From the NCBI RefSeq assembly GCF_003955735.1, contig NZ_CP034464.1:4030001-4094000 (forward strand): a stretch of DNA of 64,000 nt, read 5' to 3'. Below, in pieces: positions 22,781-30,842 of the stretch (the first letter of the stretch is position 1; every line of letters begins with the position of its first letter). Origin of the DNA: Undibacterium parvum. GTDB taxonomy: Bacteria; Pseudomonadota; Gammaproteobacteria; Burkholderiales; Burkholderiaceae_D. The translations under genes and the position numbers were made by a program. Under the pieces are notes generated by a model. That model did no database searches. It was not told where the DNA came from and saw only the letters and a list, made by a program, of their open reading frames with translations.

Positions 22781-23317
22781 ATGTTTAGATCAGTCATAGC
22801 CATGTTTGTCATGAGCCTGGCGGCCAGCGCAAATGCACAAGCCACAATTTCGCCGGCAAAAGAGCAGCTTATTAATCGTATTTTGCTGTCCTGGCATGTG
22901 GAAAATATCGGCATCACCATGTTGCAAGATCCTGTGAACGAGTCTCTGCGACAGTCGCGTTCCTTATTGCAAGGGCGTACTTCGGCAGAGAAACAAGAGG
23001 CAACTATGAAGGAGATTGCTGAGTTTGCTAAAGAATTTTATGCGGAAACCACGCCCTTAGTGCGCACTAGCGCCCAAAAATTGATCCCCTCTACAGTCGT
23101 ACCTATCATGGCAGAAAAATTTAGCGAAGAAGAATTAAAACAAATCGTGGCCTTGTTGGAATCACCAGTGAAGAAAAAATTTGAATCGCTGATACCTGAA
23201 ATGCAAAGTGCATTAGGAAAGAAAATTGCGACTGACACTGGGCCTGCGATTGATCCAAAAATTCAAAATCTAAAGCAGCGCATAGGTCTGAGCATGCGCG
23301 CCGCTATCGCCCCTTAA
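22781..23317 (+). CDS. DUF2059 family exported protein
   Basis: About 178 residues from the ATG at 22781 (MFRSVIAMFVMSLAASANAQ); GGAG lies at good distance, and the frame-open upstream start at 22730 is not needed. After the signal peptide the mature helical protein carries FAKEFYAETTPLVRTSAQKL, IPSTVVPIMAEKFSEEELKQ and ALLESPVKKKFES. This is the DUF2059 pattern (x-Y-x3-F-(S/T)-x-E-E-L-x2-(I/L)-x2-F/L-x-S-P). The fold is helical and the role unknown. It is the fourth gene of the C39/barrel operon. Confidence 0.85.
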   Translation: MFRSVIAMFVMSLAASANAQATISPAKEQLINRILLSWHVENIGITMLQDPVNESLRQSRSLLQGRTSAEKQEATMKEIAEFAKEFYAETTPLVRTSAQKLIPSTVVPIMAEKFSEEELKQIVALLESPVKKKFESLIPEMQSALGKKIATDTGPAIDPKIQNLKQRIGLSMRAAIAP

Positions 23318-23512
23318 CCCTGTATTTTTTGTTAGGACAATCCGAGCGCGACTTGAAGTACGCGCCGGCTTTGTCACGCCTAAGTTTTGTTCCTGTGAGT
23401 CGAATGACAGCAAGCATATCGCTAGTCTAGGTTTTTGCAGGGAGTGTAGTAGCTCGGCTAAGGTCGATGATATTGACGAAATGTGAAAATTTTTTATTCT
23501 AGGGAAAATGAA

Positions 23513-24583
23513 ATGAAGAAAATTGTGACAGCGTTGGCGTATCTTGGATTGACCGCTTGTTTGCCAGCTCAAGCGATGGAGTTGTTGCCGTCTGCCAGTA
23601 TGGACGTCGTACAGACTTATAAGATCGAGATCTTGCAAGTGACCGATATCGAACCGTATCAACAGTCCTTGGATGGCTTCTTAACGACGCTCAAAGATAA
23701 TGGTCTGGTAGTTGGGGAGAATTTGCAGATTAACCGCGTGAAGTTAGATTTCAATATAGAAAACGGTGGTTTTTGGGATAAATTTGGGGTCTTGCTCAGG
23801 CTTCGGCAAGAAGCCGAACGCATTACTATGGCAAAACCAGATTTGGTGTTGACCATAGGCTCGACCGCCACAAAATATACGCGTTCTATCCTAAGTGATG
23901 CTCATATTCCGGTGGTTTTTACTGCGGTGGCGAACCCTATGGACGCCGGTTGTCCTTCTTTGCAGGATGCTGGAGTCGGAGTGACTGGCGCTACCTTGTA
24001 TATGGATATGGCAGAGTCGATGCGGGTGGTGCATCAACTATTTCCTGACGTGAAAAAAATCGGCATGGTGCATAGCGATGACGTGAACGGTGTGGCCCAT
24101 GTAGAAAACGCCAGAGCCAATGCGCAAAACCTAGGAATACAAGTATCGTCTAAGCTAGTCGATAAAGCGGACAGTATTATCCCTTCTGTCAAAGAGTTAC
24201 TCGACCATGGAAAGGGCGCGCAAATGTATGCGGTGCCTTTAGATACGTATTATGGTCTGCGAAAATATGAGCCTACCCTGGATTTAAGCGATTTCGGTGC
24301 AGAATATAATCTGCCTATCGTCAGCTTCGCCATGGTGCGTGTTCCAGGCGCTGTCTTGTATATAGGCGCCGATTTCGGTGTGGTCGGAAATCTATCGGGC
24401 GTGCAAGCAATCAAAATTCTCAAGGCGCATAAAAAACCAGATGTCTTATCTATCCTGAAGCAACAAAAACCTATCGTCTTGATAGACCCAGAAAGGGTGG
24501 CTGCACTGCATGTCTCGTTGCCCGATACTGTGCTTGAAAAAAAATCCTTGCGTCAAGATGGACTGTGGCTGCTGAATAACTAA
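23513..24583 (+). CDS. ABC-type substrate-binding protein (TrpX-like family)
   Basis: About 356 residues from the ATG at 23513 (MKKIVTALAYLGLTACLPAQ), with AGGGA upstream. The signal peptide is cut near AQA-M. The binding-protein fold shows in YKIEILQVTDIEPYQQSLDG, KPDLVLTIGSTATKYT, IPVVFTAVANPMDAG, KIGMVHSDD and GADFGVVGNLSGVQAIKILK. This is the family of ABC binding proteins linked to aromatic amino acid uptake, but no permease or ATPase gene is adjacent. It closes the plus-strand run that begins with the C39 peptidase, separated from DUF2059 by 195 bases, so it may be independent. Confidence 0.85.
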   Translation: MKKIVTALAYLGLTACLPAQAMELLPSASMDVVQTYKIEILQVTDIEPYQQSLDGFLTTLKDNGLVVGENLQINRVKLDFNIENGGFWDKFGVLLRLRQEAERITMAKPDLVLTIGSTATKYTRSILSDAHIPVVFTAVANPMDAGCPSLQDAGVGVTGATLYMDMAESMRVVHQLFPDVKKIGMVHSDDVNGVAHVENARANAQNLGIQVSSKLVDKADSIIPSVKELLDHGKGAQMYAVPLDTYYGLRKYEPTLDLSDFGAEYNLPIVSFAMVRVPGAVLYIGADFGVVGNLSGVQAIKILKAHKKPDVLSILKQQKPIVLIDPERVAALHVSLPDTVLEKKSLRQDGLWLLNN

Positions 24584-24623
24584 GAAGGCATGCGCAAAAA
24601 ATGCTCAGGCTAGGTTTACTGCC

Positions 24624-24675
24624 TAAGATTAAGATTAAGATTAAGATTAAGACTTAGATTAAGACTAAGACTTAG
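24624..24675. repeat. Degenerate hexamer repeat (TAAGAT/TAAGAC)
   Basis: About eight imperfect tandem copies of TAAGAT, TAAGAC or TTAGAT. They lie in the 316-base gap between the binding-protein gene and the XRE regulator gene. No gene or terminator is seen in that gap. Copy number could vary by replication slippage. Confidence 0.85.
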
Positions 24676-24899
24676 CTTGAGTACGACAAAGCGGATGCAC
24701 AGGCGCTGGGACGGTTTCGCGCGAACATTCACTAAATCCAGACTTAGCTCGAAAATAGTTAGTCCGACACGGACTAGACGCGCATCAGTATTTTTTCGTC
24801 ATCTCTCGCTATTTGGTTTACACTCCCCCTCTAAAATCATGATGAAAGCGCGCAGCTACACTCAGACGAGGAGCTACGTGTCAATTTTAAGGGACAGAA

Positions 24900-25691
24900 A
24901 TGAGTTCACCTGAATTGGTGTTGCAAGTGCTGCGTACAGAATTAAGACGCGCCGGAGTTACCTATAAAGCCCTGGCCGAACGCATACAAATGAGTGAGTC
25001 CAGTGTCAAGCGCATGTTCGGGCAAAAGGATATGTCCTTGTCGCGTCTGGCTCAAATTTGTAAGGCGGCCGGTGTAGCGATGGAGGATGTGCTGCGGCAG
25101 GCCGCTGATGTGACTCCGCATGCGGATACCTTGAGCCTGGCGCAAGAGCAGTCTTTGATGGCCAATCCTAAATTGCTGCTGTTAGCGATTTGCTGTCTTG
25201 GTCACTGGACCATGGAACAAATGGTAGAGACCTATGAGCTAAGTGATGCCGAGTGCATACTTGGCCTGGTGGCGCTCGATAAGCTGGAGTTCATCGAGTT
25301 AAAGCCTTTAAATCGATATCGGCTGCGGGTCTCAACGGCCTTCCATTGGCGCGCCGATGGCCCGGTACAAACCTATTTCCGCGAGTTTGTGGTCGCCGAT
25401 TATTTTAATGGACGCTTCGATGGTGTAGGCGAAACCTTGATGTGTGTGCCGGCGCGCTTATCGCTCAATAGTGCGCAAGAACTGTTGCAGAAAATTCGAC
25501 AATTGGCGGCTGAACTGGCCCGTCTGCAGCAAGAGGATAGACGCTTGCCGGCCAGCGAGCGCGATGGATTTACTTTGTTACTGGGTTTCCGCTCTTGGGA
25601 ATACGCTGCCTTTACTGCCTTGCGCCGACCTGTGACGATGGCAGGCGCAAAGAGCAGTGTGCTTCACCAGATCGGACCTAAAAAGAGATAA
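24900..25691 (+). CDS. XRE-type helix-turn-helix regulator
   Basis: A 263-residue protein. Residues about 8-62 form an XRE HTH (ELRRAGVTYKALAERIQMSE, SSVKRMFGQKDMSLSRLAQI). The remaining ~200 residues show a helical effector or dimerisation region without a known domain (LDKLEFIELKPLNRYRLRV; YFREFVVADYFNGRF; a coiled stretch IRQLAAELARLQQEDR). GGGA precedes the ATG. Its last 28 bases overlap the end of the convergent patatin gene, so both 3' ends are shared. The target genes are unknown. Confidence 0.85.
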   Translation: MSSPELVLQVLRTELRRAGVTYKALAERIQMSESSVKRMFGQKDMSLSRLAQICKAAGVAMEDVLRQAADVTPHADTLSLAQEQSLMANPKLLLLAICCLGHWTMEQMVETYELSDAECILGLVALDKLEFIELKPLNRYRLRVSTAFHWRADGPVQTYFREFVVADYFNGRFDGVGETLMCVPARLSLNSAQELLQKIRQLAAELARLQQEDRRLPASERDGFTLLLGFRSWEYAAFTALRRPVTMAGAKSSVLHQIGPKKR

Positions 25692-27913
25692 AGCGTAGAG
25701 CCAGCACCGCGCGTGGTGCCACTACCGAAATACAGTGGGCCAAAGCGCGTGTCTAGGGAAATAAAGGCGCTGGCACTTTGCTTTAAATTGCTGAACTTCA
25801 CGACATCATCGGCGCCAAAACCGCCCCCTAGCTCCAGAGAAAAACCGGCCCGTATCGCACCACCCAGGGTGGTCGGCATTCTGCCTATGCGATGGGCTAA
25901 GACTAGTCGTCCTAAAGCCACCGTATTATTTGACAGTGAATCGGTCGGTGTGCCTGATAGCCTCAGAAAACCACCCAATGAGGCCGGCGCGCTCGCGCCT
26001 CTTTGTGACTTGGCCCATTCTCCATACAGGTGGCCAGCCCATTCACCGGTCTGAAAGGCTGACATGGCGATGATGGAGGATTGCGCCAGTGATTTTTTTC
26101 CATCGTTTTCATCGTCGTTAATTTGCGGACGTTGCCATAGCGCGGTTAACAATTGCCCGCGGGTAGGGAAGGCTAAGGAGTCCAGTGTGTCTAGCCGAAA
26201 TTGGAAAAATGGTGCGGTTCCAAAAACTTTACTCGGTGCCTGCTCTGAGTCCTCGGGCAGTTCTACGTGTGCCTGGCTAAGTTGGCGAGTCAGTCCGAAC
26301 TGCAGGTCGCCCCAGTTGCCTAGTTGCTTGCCTAGCACCAGGGTGGCACTGGTTTGTTGATAGCCCACCCTGTAGTTTTTCTTTCCCTCTTCATACAAAT
26401 CAAAGGAAGATGCGCCGTACTGCACCGACGGTGCTAGATACCATTGCGAGCCTGCGCCTAAGGGCTGAAATAATTGCGAGCCTAAGGCGCGAATTGAGCC
26501 GATTCTCGCCACTGTACGTAATTCTCCACCCCAAGGATTGAGTGAGGAGGCAATATGCATAGCGCCCAGCGAAAAACTGTTTTTGTCGCTGAAGTCACTG
26601 GTCAATTCTATTCCTACCCGCAGACGGTTTCTACTCCAACTCGCTTCGCTGGCGGTGATACTGACGCTACGTTGATCAATGCTGTCGTGGACTTGCGTTT
26701 CTACGTGATCAAGGTCACCGCGTCCATATAATTTAGCCGCGGCCTGTCTGACCTGCTCTTCGCTGACAGCCTCGCCTGGCGTCAAGCCGGTTTGTACTAT
26801 CAGGGCGGCTGGGTTGATATAGCGCGTGCCTTTGACTTCAATCGTGGCGAGCGGCAGTGGCACGTCGGGAGCGGTGAACGCAGCGAAGCGATTTCTTTCC
26901 AAGACCGCATATTCTTCTTCAGTAACGGCAAATTGGCTCAGTTTTTCTCTTAATAGCTTTGCAGCATTGTCGCCGGCTTGTATCGATTTATGTGACTGGC
27001 TGAAATCCAGAAAACTGATGCCGTTCAAGTCGGGTGCGATCAAAATATCTTGCGGTCTTAATTCTTTCAATGAACGTTGTACGTTTTGTTCAGTCAAAAT
27101 TTGCAGCATTTGTTGCGCTACGCTGATGGCGCTGCCAAGTTCACGTTCCTGCGCCAGCGGGGTGCCGACATTGACTGCAATGACGATGTCCGCCCCCATC
27201 TTGTGCGCCATATCGATAGGCAGATTGCGTACCAGTCCACCATCCACCACCAGTCTTTGATTGATGTGTACCGGTGCAAATACGCCAGGTACAGCTAAGG
27301 AGGCGCGTAAAGTCTGAAATAGCGGCGTGGTGCTGAGCTCCATCAACTCGCCGCTGACTAAATCGGAGACCACCGAACGAAATGGTATCGGCAATTGATC
27401 GATCGCATCATCACGGGTGCCGCTAGGTAGTAAGCGTGTCAGCGCTTGTTCCAGTGCTGCGTTACCTGCTGCCGCAGGGGGCAAGGAAACCCCTGATTTG
27501 GTAATGGAAAATTCTATTCTTGACGGTAATATGACATCCTCTTCACGCCGCCGGAAATCGAGTTGATCACGCGCCGGTCTATCGGCGAGTACGCTTTCCC
27601 ACGAGGTGTTTTTGACGATTTCTTCCAGTTCTTCTACGCTACGACCGGCTGCATAGGCGCCGCCCACCACGGCACCCATACTGGTGCCGACTACCATGTC
27701 GACGGGAATACGCAAGTCTTTGAGTACTTTTAGCACGCCGATGTGGGCGAAGCCTCGCGCACCGCCACCAGAAAGAACCAAGGCAATTTTGGGACGTTTT
27801 TTTTGTTCTGGTGTGACTCCCAACTCGCTGTCGAGTTGCTGGGCTGAGCTAGCAAGTGGCAACAGCGTGGTGCTGAAAGCAAAAATGAGGGTTAATGCAT
27901 GAAAGGGCGACAT
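25664..27913 (-). CDS. PlpD-like patatin phospholipase with POTRA and beta-barrel (type Vd secretion)
   Basis: A 749-residue protein. Signal peptide (1-24), a patatin domain with the oxyanion glycines GGGARG (49-54), nucleophile GTSMG (S78) and catalytic DGG (D224), a POTRA-like segment near 350-410 (LATIEVKGTRYINPAALIVQ), and a C-terminal 16-strand-type barrel ending in LYLFLGPIW. That domain order is the type Vd autotransporter PlpD, a lipase exported across the outer membrane. The catalytic dyad is intact. The barrel also resembles BamA/TamA. It is convergent with, and overlaps, the XRE regulator. Closely similar proteins are sometimes annotated only as NTE/RssA-like. Confidence 0.92.
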   Translation of the reverse strand: MSPFHALTLIFAFSTTLLPLASSAQQLDSELGVTPEQKKRPKIALVLSGGGARGFAHIGVLKVLKDLRIPVDMVVGTSMGAVVGGAYAAGRSVEELEEIVKNTSWESVLADRPARDQLDFRRREEDVILPSRIEFSITKSGVSLPPAAAGNAALEQALTRLLPSGTRDDAIDQLPIPFRSVVSDLVSGELMELSTTPLFQTLRASLAVPGVFAPVHINQRLVVDGGLVRNLPIDMAHKMGADIVIAVNVGTPLAQERELGSAISVAQQMLQILTEQNVQRSLKELRPQDILIAPDLNGISFLDFSQSHKSIQAGDNAAKLLREKLSQFAVTEEEYAVLERNRFAAFTAPDVPLPLATIEVKGTRYINPAALIVQTGLTPGEAVSEEQVRQAAAKLYGRGDLDHVETQVHDSIDQRSVSITASEASWSRNRLRVGIELTSDFSDKNSFSLGAMHIASSLNPWGGELRTVARIGSIRALGSQLFQPLGAGSQWYLAPSVQYGASSFDLYEEGKKNYRVGYQQTSATLVLGKQLGNWGDLQFGLTRQLSQAHVELPEDSEQAPSKVFGTAPFFQFRLDTLDSLAFPTRGQLLTALWQRPQINDDENDGKKSLAQSSIIAMSAFQTGEWAGHLYGEWAKSQRGASAPASLGGFLRLSGTPTDSLSNNTVALGRLVLAHRIGRMPTTLGGAIRAGFSLELGGGFGADDVVKFSNLKQSASAFISLDTRFGPLYFGSGTTRGAGSTLYLFLGPIW

Positions 27914-28029
27914 GGAGACTAAGCTTTAAAGATAATTAATTTAGAATTGAGTAGTGTGTTTTTTTGTCAAAAAGTTCAATATGCCTAGCTAATATTCCCG
28001 CCTATGGCTGCATAGACTTTTGACGCAGA

Positions 28030-28740
28030 TTAAAAACTACCGGTAAATTGATAGCAATTGCCGGGGTGCCACATGGTGACTATGGTGGCAATTTGTGCCT
28101 GTGATCGGGTTTTTCTATGCAGCACCAGGCAAGCTTCTTTAGCTGCGATGTGTAGCATCTCGGCGATCAACTTGGGCGCTAATACCGCTTCTATGCGGTA
28201 ATCAACACCCTCTAGCGGAGCGACTGCAACCAAATATTCGTTAGGCGTAATCAAGGCGAAATTTTGCTGCAAATACAGCGGCGCCAATGCAGCATTCACC
28301 CATCTATCCTCCAACTGTATCGGCGTATTATTTTCAAAATGCACGATCAGCGAGTGAAACAGCGGATGACCTGGCTTTACCTGAAACTCCAGTGCCAATT
28401 GCGGCGTCGCCTTGGCGGCCACTAGCGTATGCAACTCGCTGCGGTGGGCGTGACCACGTGAGCGTATTTCTTCAGCTATGCTTTTAATTTCTACCAGAGT
28501 GGCTTGGTATTTTTGTTGTGCTACATAGGTGCCTGAGCCTTGGATGCGCGTCAAAATTTGCTCGGTAGTAAGTTCTCTTACGGCGCGGTTGACTGTCATG
28601 CGCGAGACGCTAAACTGTTCGGCAAGCATGGCTTCCGAAGGGATGGCATCGCCTTCCTTCCAGGTGCCGGATTGAATTTCTTTGAGTAAATAGTCCTTGA
28701 TGATCTGGAAGGCGGGACTGGCAGAGGTTTTAGGTGGCAC
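28030..28740 (-). CDS. hutC: Histidine utilisation repressor HutC (GntR family)
   Basis: About 236 residues. The GTG at 28740 is preferred: AGGA lies six bases upstream. The frame stays open to an ATG at 28809, but that would translate part of the repeat element at 28759-28869. The N-terminal winged helix of GntR proteins is visible (FQIIKDYLLKEIQSGTWKEG, EAMLAEQFSVSRMTVNRAVR, IQGSGTYVA), followed by a UTRA effector domain (LEDRWVNAALAPLYLQQNF, CLVLHRKTRSQAQIATIVTM). It sits divergent to hutU and should bind the TGTA-N2-TACA site there, released by urocanate. Confidence 0.93.
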   Translation of the reverse strand: MPPKTSASPAFQIIKDYLLKEIQSGTWKEGDAIPSEAMLAEQFSVSRMTVNRAVRELTTEQILTRIQGSGTYVAQQKYQATLVEIKSIAEEIRSRGHAHRSELHTLVAAKATPQLALEFQVKPGHPLFHSLIVHFENNTPIQLEDRWVNAALAPLYLQQNFALITPNEYLVAVAPLEGVDYRIEAVLAPKLIAEMLHIAAKEACLVLHRKTRSQAQIATIVTMWHPGNCYQFTGSF

Positions 28741-28758
28741 GTGATTCCTGCTGAAGTT

Positions 28759-28869
28759 AGGACTTACGCAAAACCGCCCCAGCGTCGTTGTATCCGCCCA
28801 ATCGTACAAGGAGTACTAGCGTACTGTCTTCGGCGGCATGCCTAGCTGGAACAATTTTGCGTAAGTCCT
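28759..28869. repeat. MITE-like palindromic element, copy 2
   Basis: Left end AGGACTTACGCAAAA and right end TTTTGCGTAAGTCCT are exact reverse complements. The interior holds CCGCCCCAGCG, GTACTAGCGTAC, TTCGGCGG and CTAGCTGGAACAA. These match the element at 367-451, with partial divergence. It is inserted in the hutC-hutU regulatory gap, between the hutC start and the hutU promoter, and extends the hutC reading frame artificially. Confidence 0.8.
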
Positions 28870-28908
28870 ATGAATGAATTTATTGCATTGTCGCACAAAA
28901 AAATCCTC

Positions 28909-28937
28909 TTGCAAAAGTTGTATATACAACTTACACT
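28909..28937 (+). promoter_or_regulatory. hutU promoter with embedded HutC operator
   Basis: TTGCAA (28909-28914) and TACACT (28932-28937) are spaced by exactly 17 bases, a sigma-70 promoter. The spacer contains the perfect palindrome GTTGTATATACAAC (28917-28930), which holds the TGTA-N2-TACA core known for HutC. Bound repressor would block polymerase. Confidence 0.88.
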
Positions 28938-29012
28938 AGTTTTAATTCGAGCCCGGAGCGTCTTTGGTCAGCTCGATTTCAATGATTCCGTCAATTTTAG
29001 GGGTAATGCATC

Positions 29013-30704
29013 ATGAAAAACGATCCACGTTGGGACGCAAGTCGCGAAATCCGGGCGCCACGCGGTGCCGAAAAAGTCTGTAAGACCTGGGTGGCGGAAG
29101 CCGCTTACCGCATGATCCAGAATAATCTCGATCCTGAAGTAGCAGAAAATCCTAAGCATTTAGTGGTGTACGGTGGCATAGGCCGCGCCGCCCGCAATTG
29201 GGAGTGCTACGACCAGATTCTTGCCTCTTTGAAAGCCTTGGGCGAAGATGAAACCCTGTTGATTCAATCTGGCAAACCGGTAGGTGTGTTTAAGACTCAT
29301 GAAGATGCGCCACGCGTGCTGATCGCCAATTCGAATCTGGTGCCGAAATGGGCCAACTGGGAACATTTCAATGAACTAGACCGCAAGGGCCTGTTCATGT
29401 ATGGCCAGATGACGGCCGGTAGCTGGATTTACATTGGTAGCCAGGGAATAGTCCAGGGTACTTACGAAACCTTTGTCGAGGCCGGCAAGCAGCATTTCGG
29501 CGGCGAGTGGGGCGGGCGCTGGATCTTGACGGCCGGTCTGGGCGGTATGGGCGGTGCGCAGCCGCTGGCAGCCACGCTGGCTGGTGCGGTATCGCTGAAT
29601 ATAGAATGTCAGCAAAGCAGTATCGATTTCCGCCTGCGTACCCGTTACGTCGACAAACAAGCCAAAGACATAGATGATGCCTTGGCGCTGATTAAATATC
29701 ACTGCGAGCGTAAAGAGGCGGTCTCTATTGCCTTGCTGGGGAATGCCGCTGAGATCTTGCCGGAACTGGTCAGGCGCGCCAAAGCTGGCGGCATCGTGCC
29801 GGATTTGGTGACCGACCAGACTTCGGCACATGATCTGATCAATGGCTATCTGCCGCTAGGTTGGAGCGTGGAGCAATGGAAGACTGCCCAGCATGACGTC
29901 AGTCAGCATGCCAAATTAACTGCCGATGCGGCTCAGTCCTGCGCCGTGCATGTGCAAGCTATGCTTGATTTTCATGCGATGGGAATCGCCACGGTTGACT
30001 ATGGCAATAACATCCGCCAAGTCGCGTTTGATACTGGCGTCAAAAATGCTTTTGACTTCCCTGGTTTTGTGCCGGCCTATATCCGTCCTTTGTTTTGTGA
30101 TGGCAAAGGGCCGTTTCGTTGGGTGGCCTTGTCGGGCGACCCCGAAGACATCTATAAAACGGATGCCAAAATTAAAGAATTATTCCCGCATCATACGGCT
30201 GTGCATAATTGGCTGGATATGGCGAAAGAACGCATCGCCTTCCAGGGCTTGCCAGCGCGGATTTGCTGGCTAGGTTTGGGCGAGCGTCATCTGGCAGGTC
30301 TGGCGTTCAATGAAATGGTTAAGAATGGCGAACTCAAAGCGCCTATCGTGATCGGTCGCGATCATCTTGATACCGGCTCGGTGGCCAGCCCGAATCGCGA
30401 GACCGAAGGTATGCTGGACGGCACCGATGCGGTGTCGGATTGGCCTTTGCTCAATGCTTTGTTAAATACTGCAGGCGGTGCTAGTTGGGTCTCTTTGCAT
30501 CACGGCGGTGGTGTCGGCATGGGTTATTCGCAGCATTCCGGCATGGTAATCGTCGCCGATGGAACGGAGGCGGCGGCCAGACGTTTGGCACGCGTGCTGG
30601 TCAATGACAGTGGATCTGGCGTAATGCGGCATGCCGATGCAGGCTATGAAACTGCGGTGGCGTGCGCCAAGAAGAATGGCTTAAATCTACCTATGATCAA
30701 GTGA
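29013..30704 (+). CDS. hutU: Urocanate hydratase HutU
   Basis: A 563-residue protein, the usual length. It converts urocanate to imidazolone propionate using tightly bound NAD+, the second step of histidine breakdown. Visible: the N-terminal [19 protein letters not shown], the NAD-binding [10 protein letters not shown] near residue 178, [17 protein letters not shown], the active-site region around [16 protein letters not shown], and [23 protein letters not shown] precedes the ATG. It is the first gene of the hut operon and directly follows the HutC operator. Confidence 0.98.
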   Translation: MKNDPRWDASREIRAPRGAEKVCKTWVAEAAYRMIQNNLDPEVAENPKHLVVYGGIGRAARNWECYDQILASLKALGEDETLLIQSGKPVGVFKTHEDAPRVLIANSNLVPKWANWEHFNELDRKGLFMYGQMTAGSWIYIGSQGIVQGTYETFVEAGKQHFGGEWGGRWILTAGLGGMGGAQPLAATLAGAVSLNIECQQSSIDFRLRTRYVDKQAKDIDDALALIKYHCERKEAVSIALLGNAAEILPELVRRAKAGGIVPDLVTDQTSAHDLINGYLPLGWSVEQWKTAQHDVSQHAKLTADAAQSCAVHVQAMLDFHAMGIATVDYGNNIRQVAFDTGVKNAFDFPGFVPAYIRPLFCDGKGPFRWVALSGDPEDIYKTDAKIKELFPHHTAVHNWLDMAKERIAFQGLPARICWLGLGERHLAGLAFNEMVKNGELKAPIVIGRDHLDTGSVASPNRETEGMLDGTDAVSDWPLLNALLNTAGGASWVSLHHGGGVGMGYSQHSGMVIVADGTEAAARRLARVLVNDSGSGVMRHADAGYETAVACAKKNGLNLPMIK

Positions 30705-30751
30705 GCCGCTTAGCTTCAATTAAGTATATTACGCAAAATTTCAATACCTAA

Positions 30752-30813
30752 TGCGCAGTATCCATGCGCCTTCCAGAGGCAAAATGCCCGGAAACCCGCA
30801 TGGATGTTGCGCA
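30752..30813. repeat. REP-like palindrome, copy R3
   Basis: TGCGCAGTATCCATGCG (30752-30768) pairs with CGCATGGATGTTGCGCA (30797-30813) with two mismatches. It lies between hutU and hutH, inside the operon, so it should be transcribed and form a hairpin in the mRNA, possibly setting differential stability of hutU versus hutH messages. Confidence 0.8.
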
Positions 30814-30842
30814 ATCGGTTTTAAATATGACAGGAAATCACC

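Noticed and set aside
24624..24675. Hexamer array as a CRISPR-like repeat
   Set aside because: Units are 6 bases with no spacers and there are no cas genes.
24677..24913. 78-codon ORF before the XRE regulator
   Set aside because: Arg/Ser-rich product, no ribosome site, starts in the hexamer repeat and overlaps the regulator start.
28741..28809. Longer N-terminus for HutC starting at 28809
   Set aside because: It translates part of the palindromic repeat; the GTG at 28740 has a ribosome site and matches where GntR domains begin.
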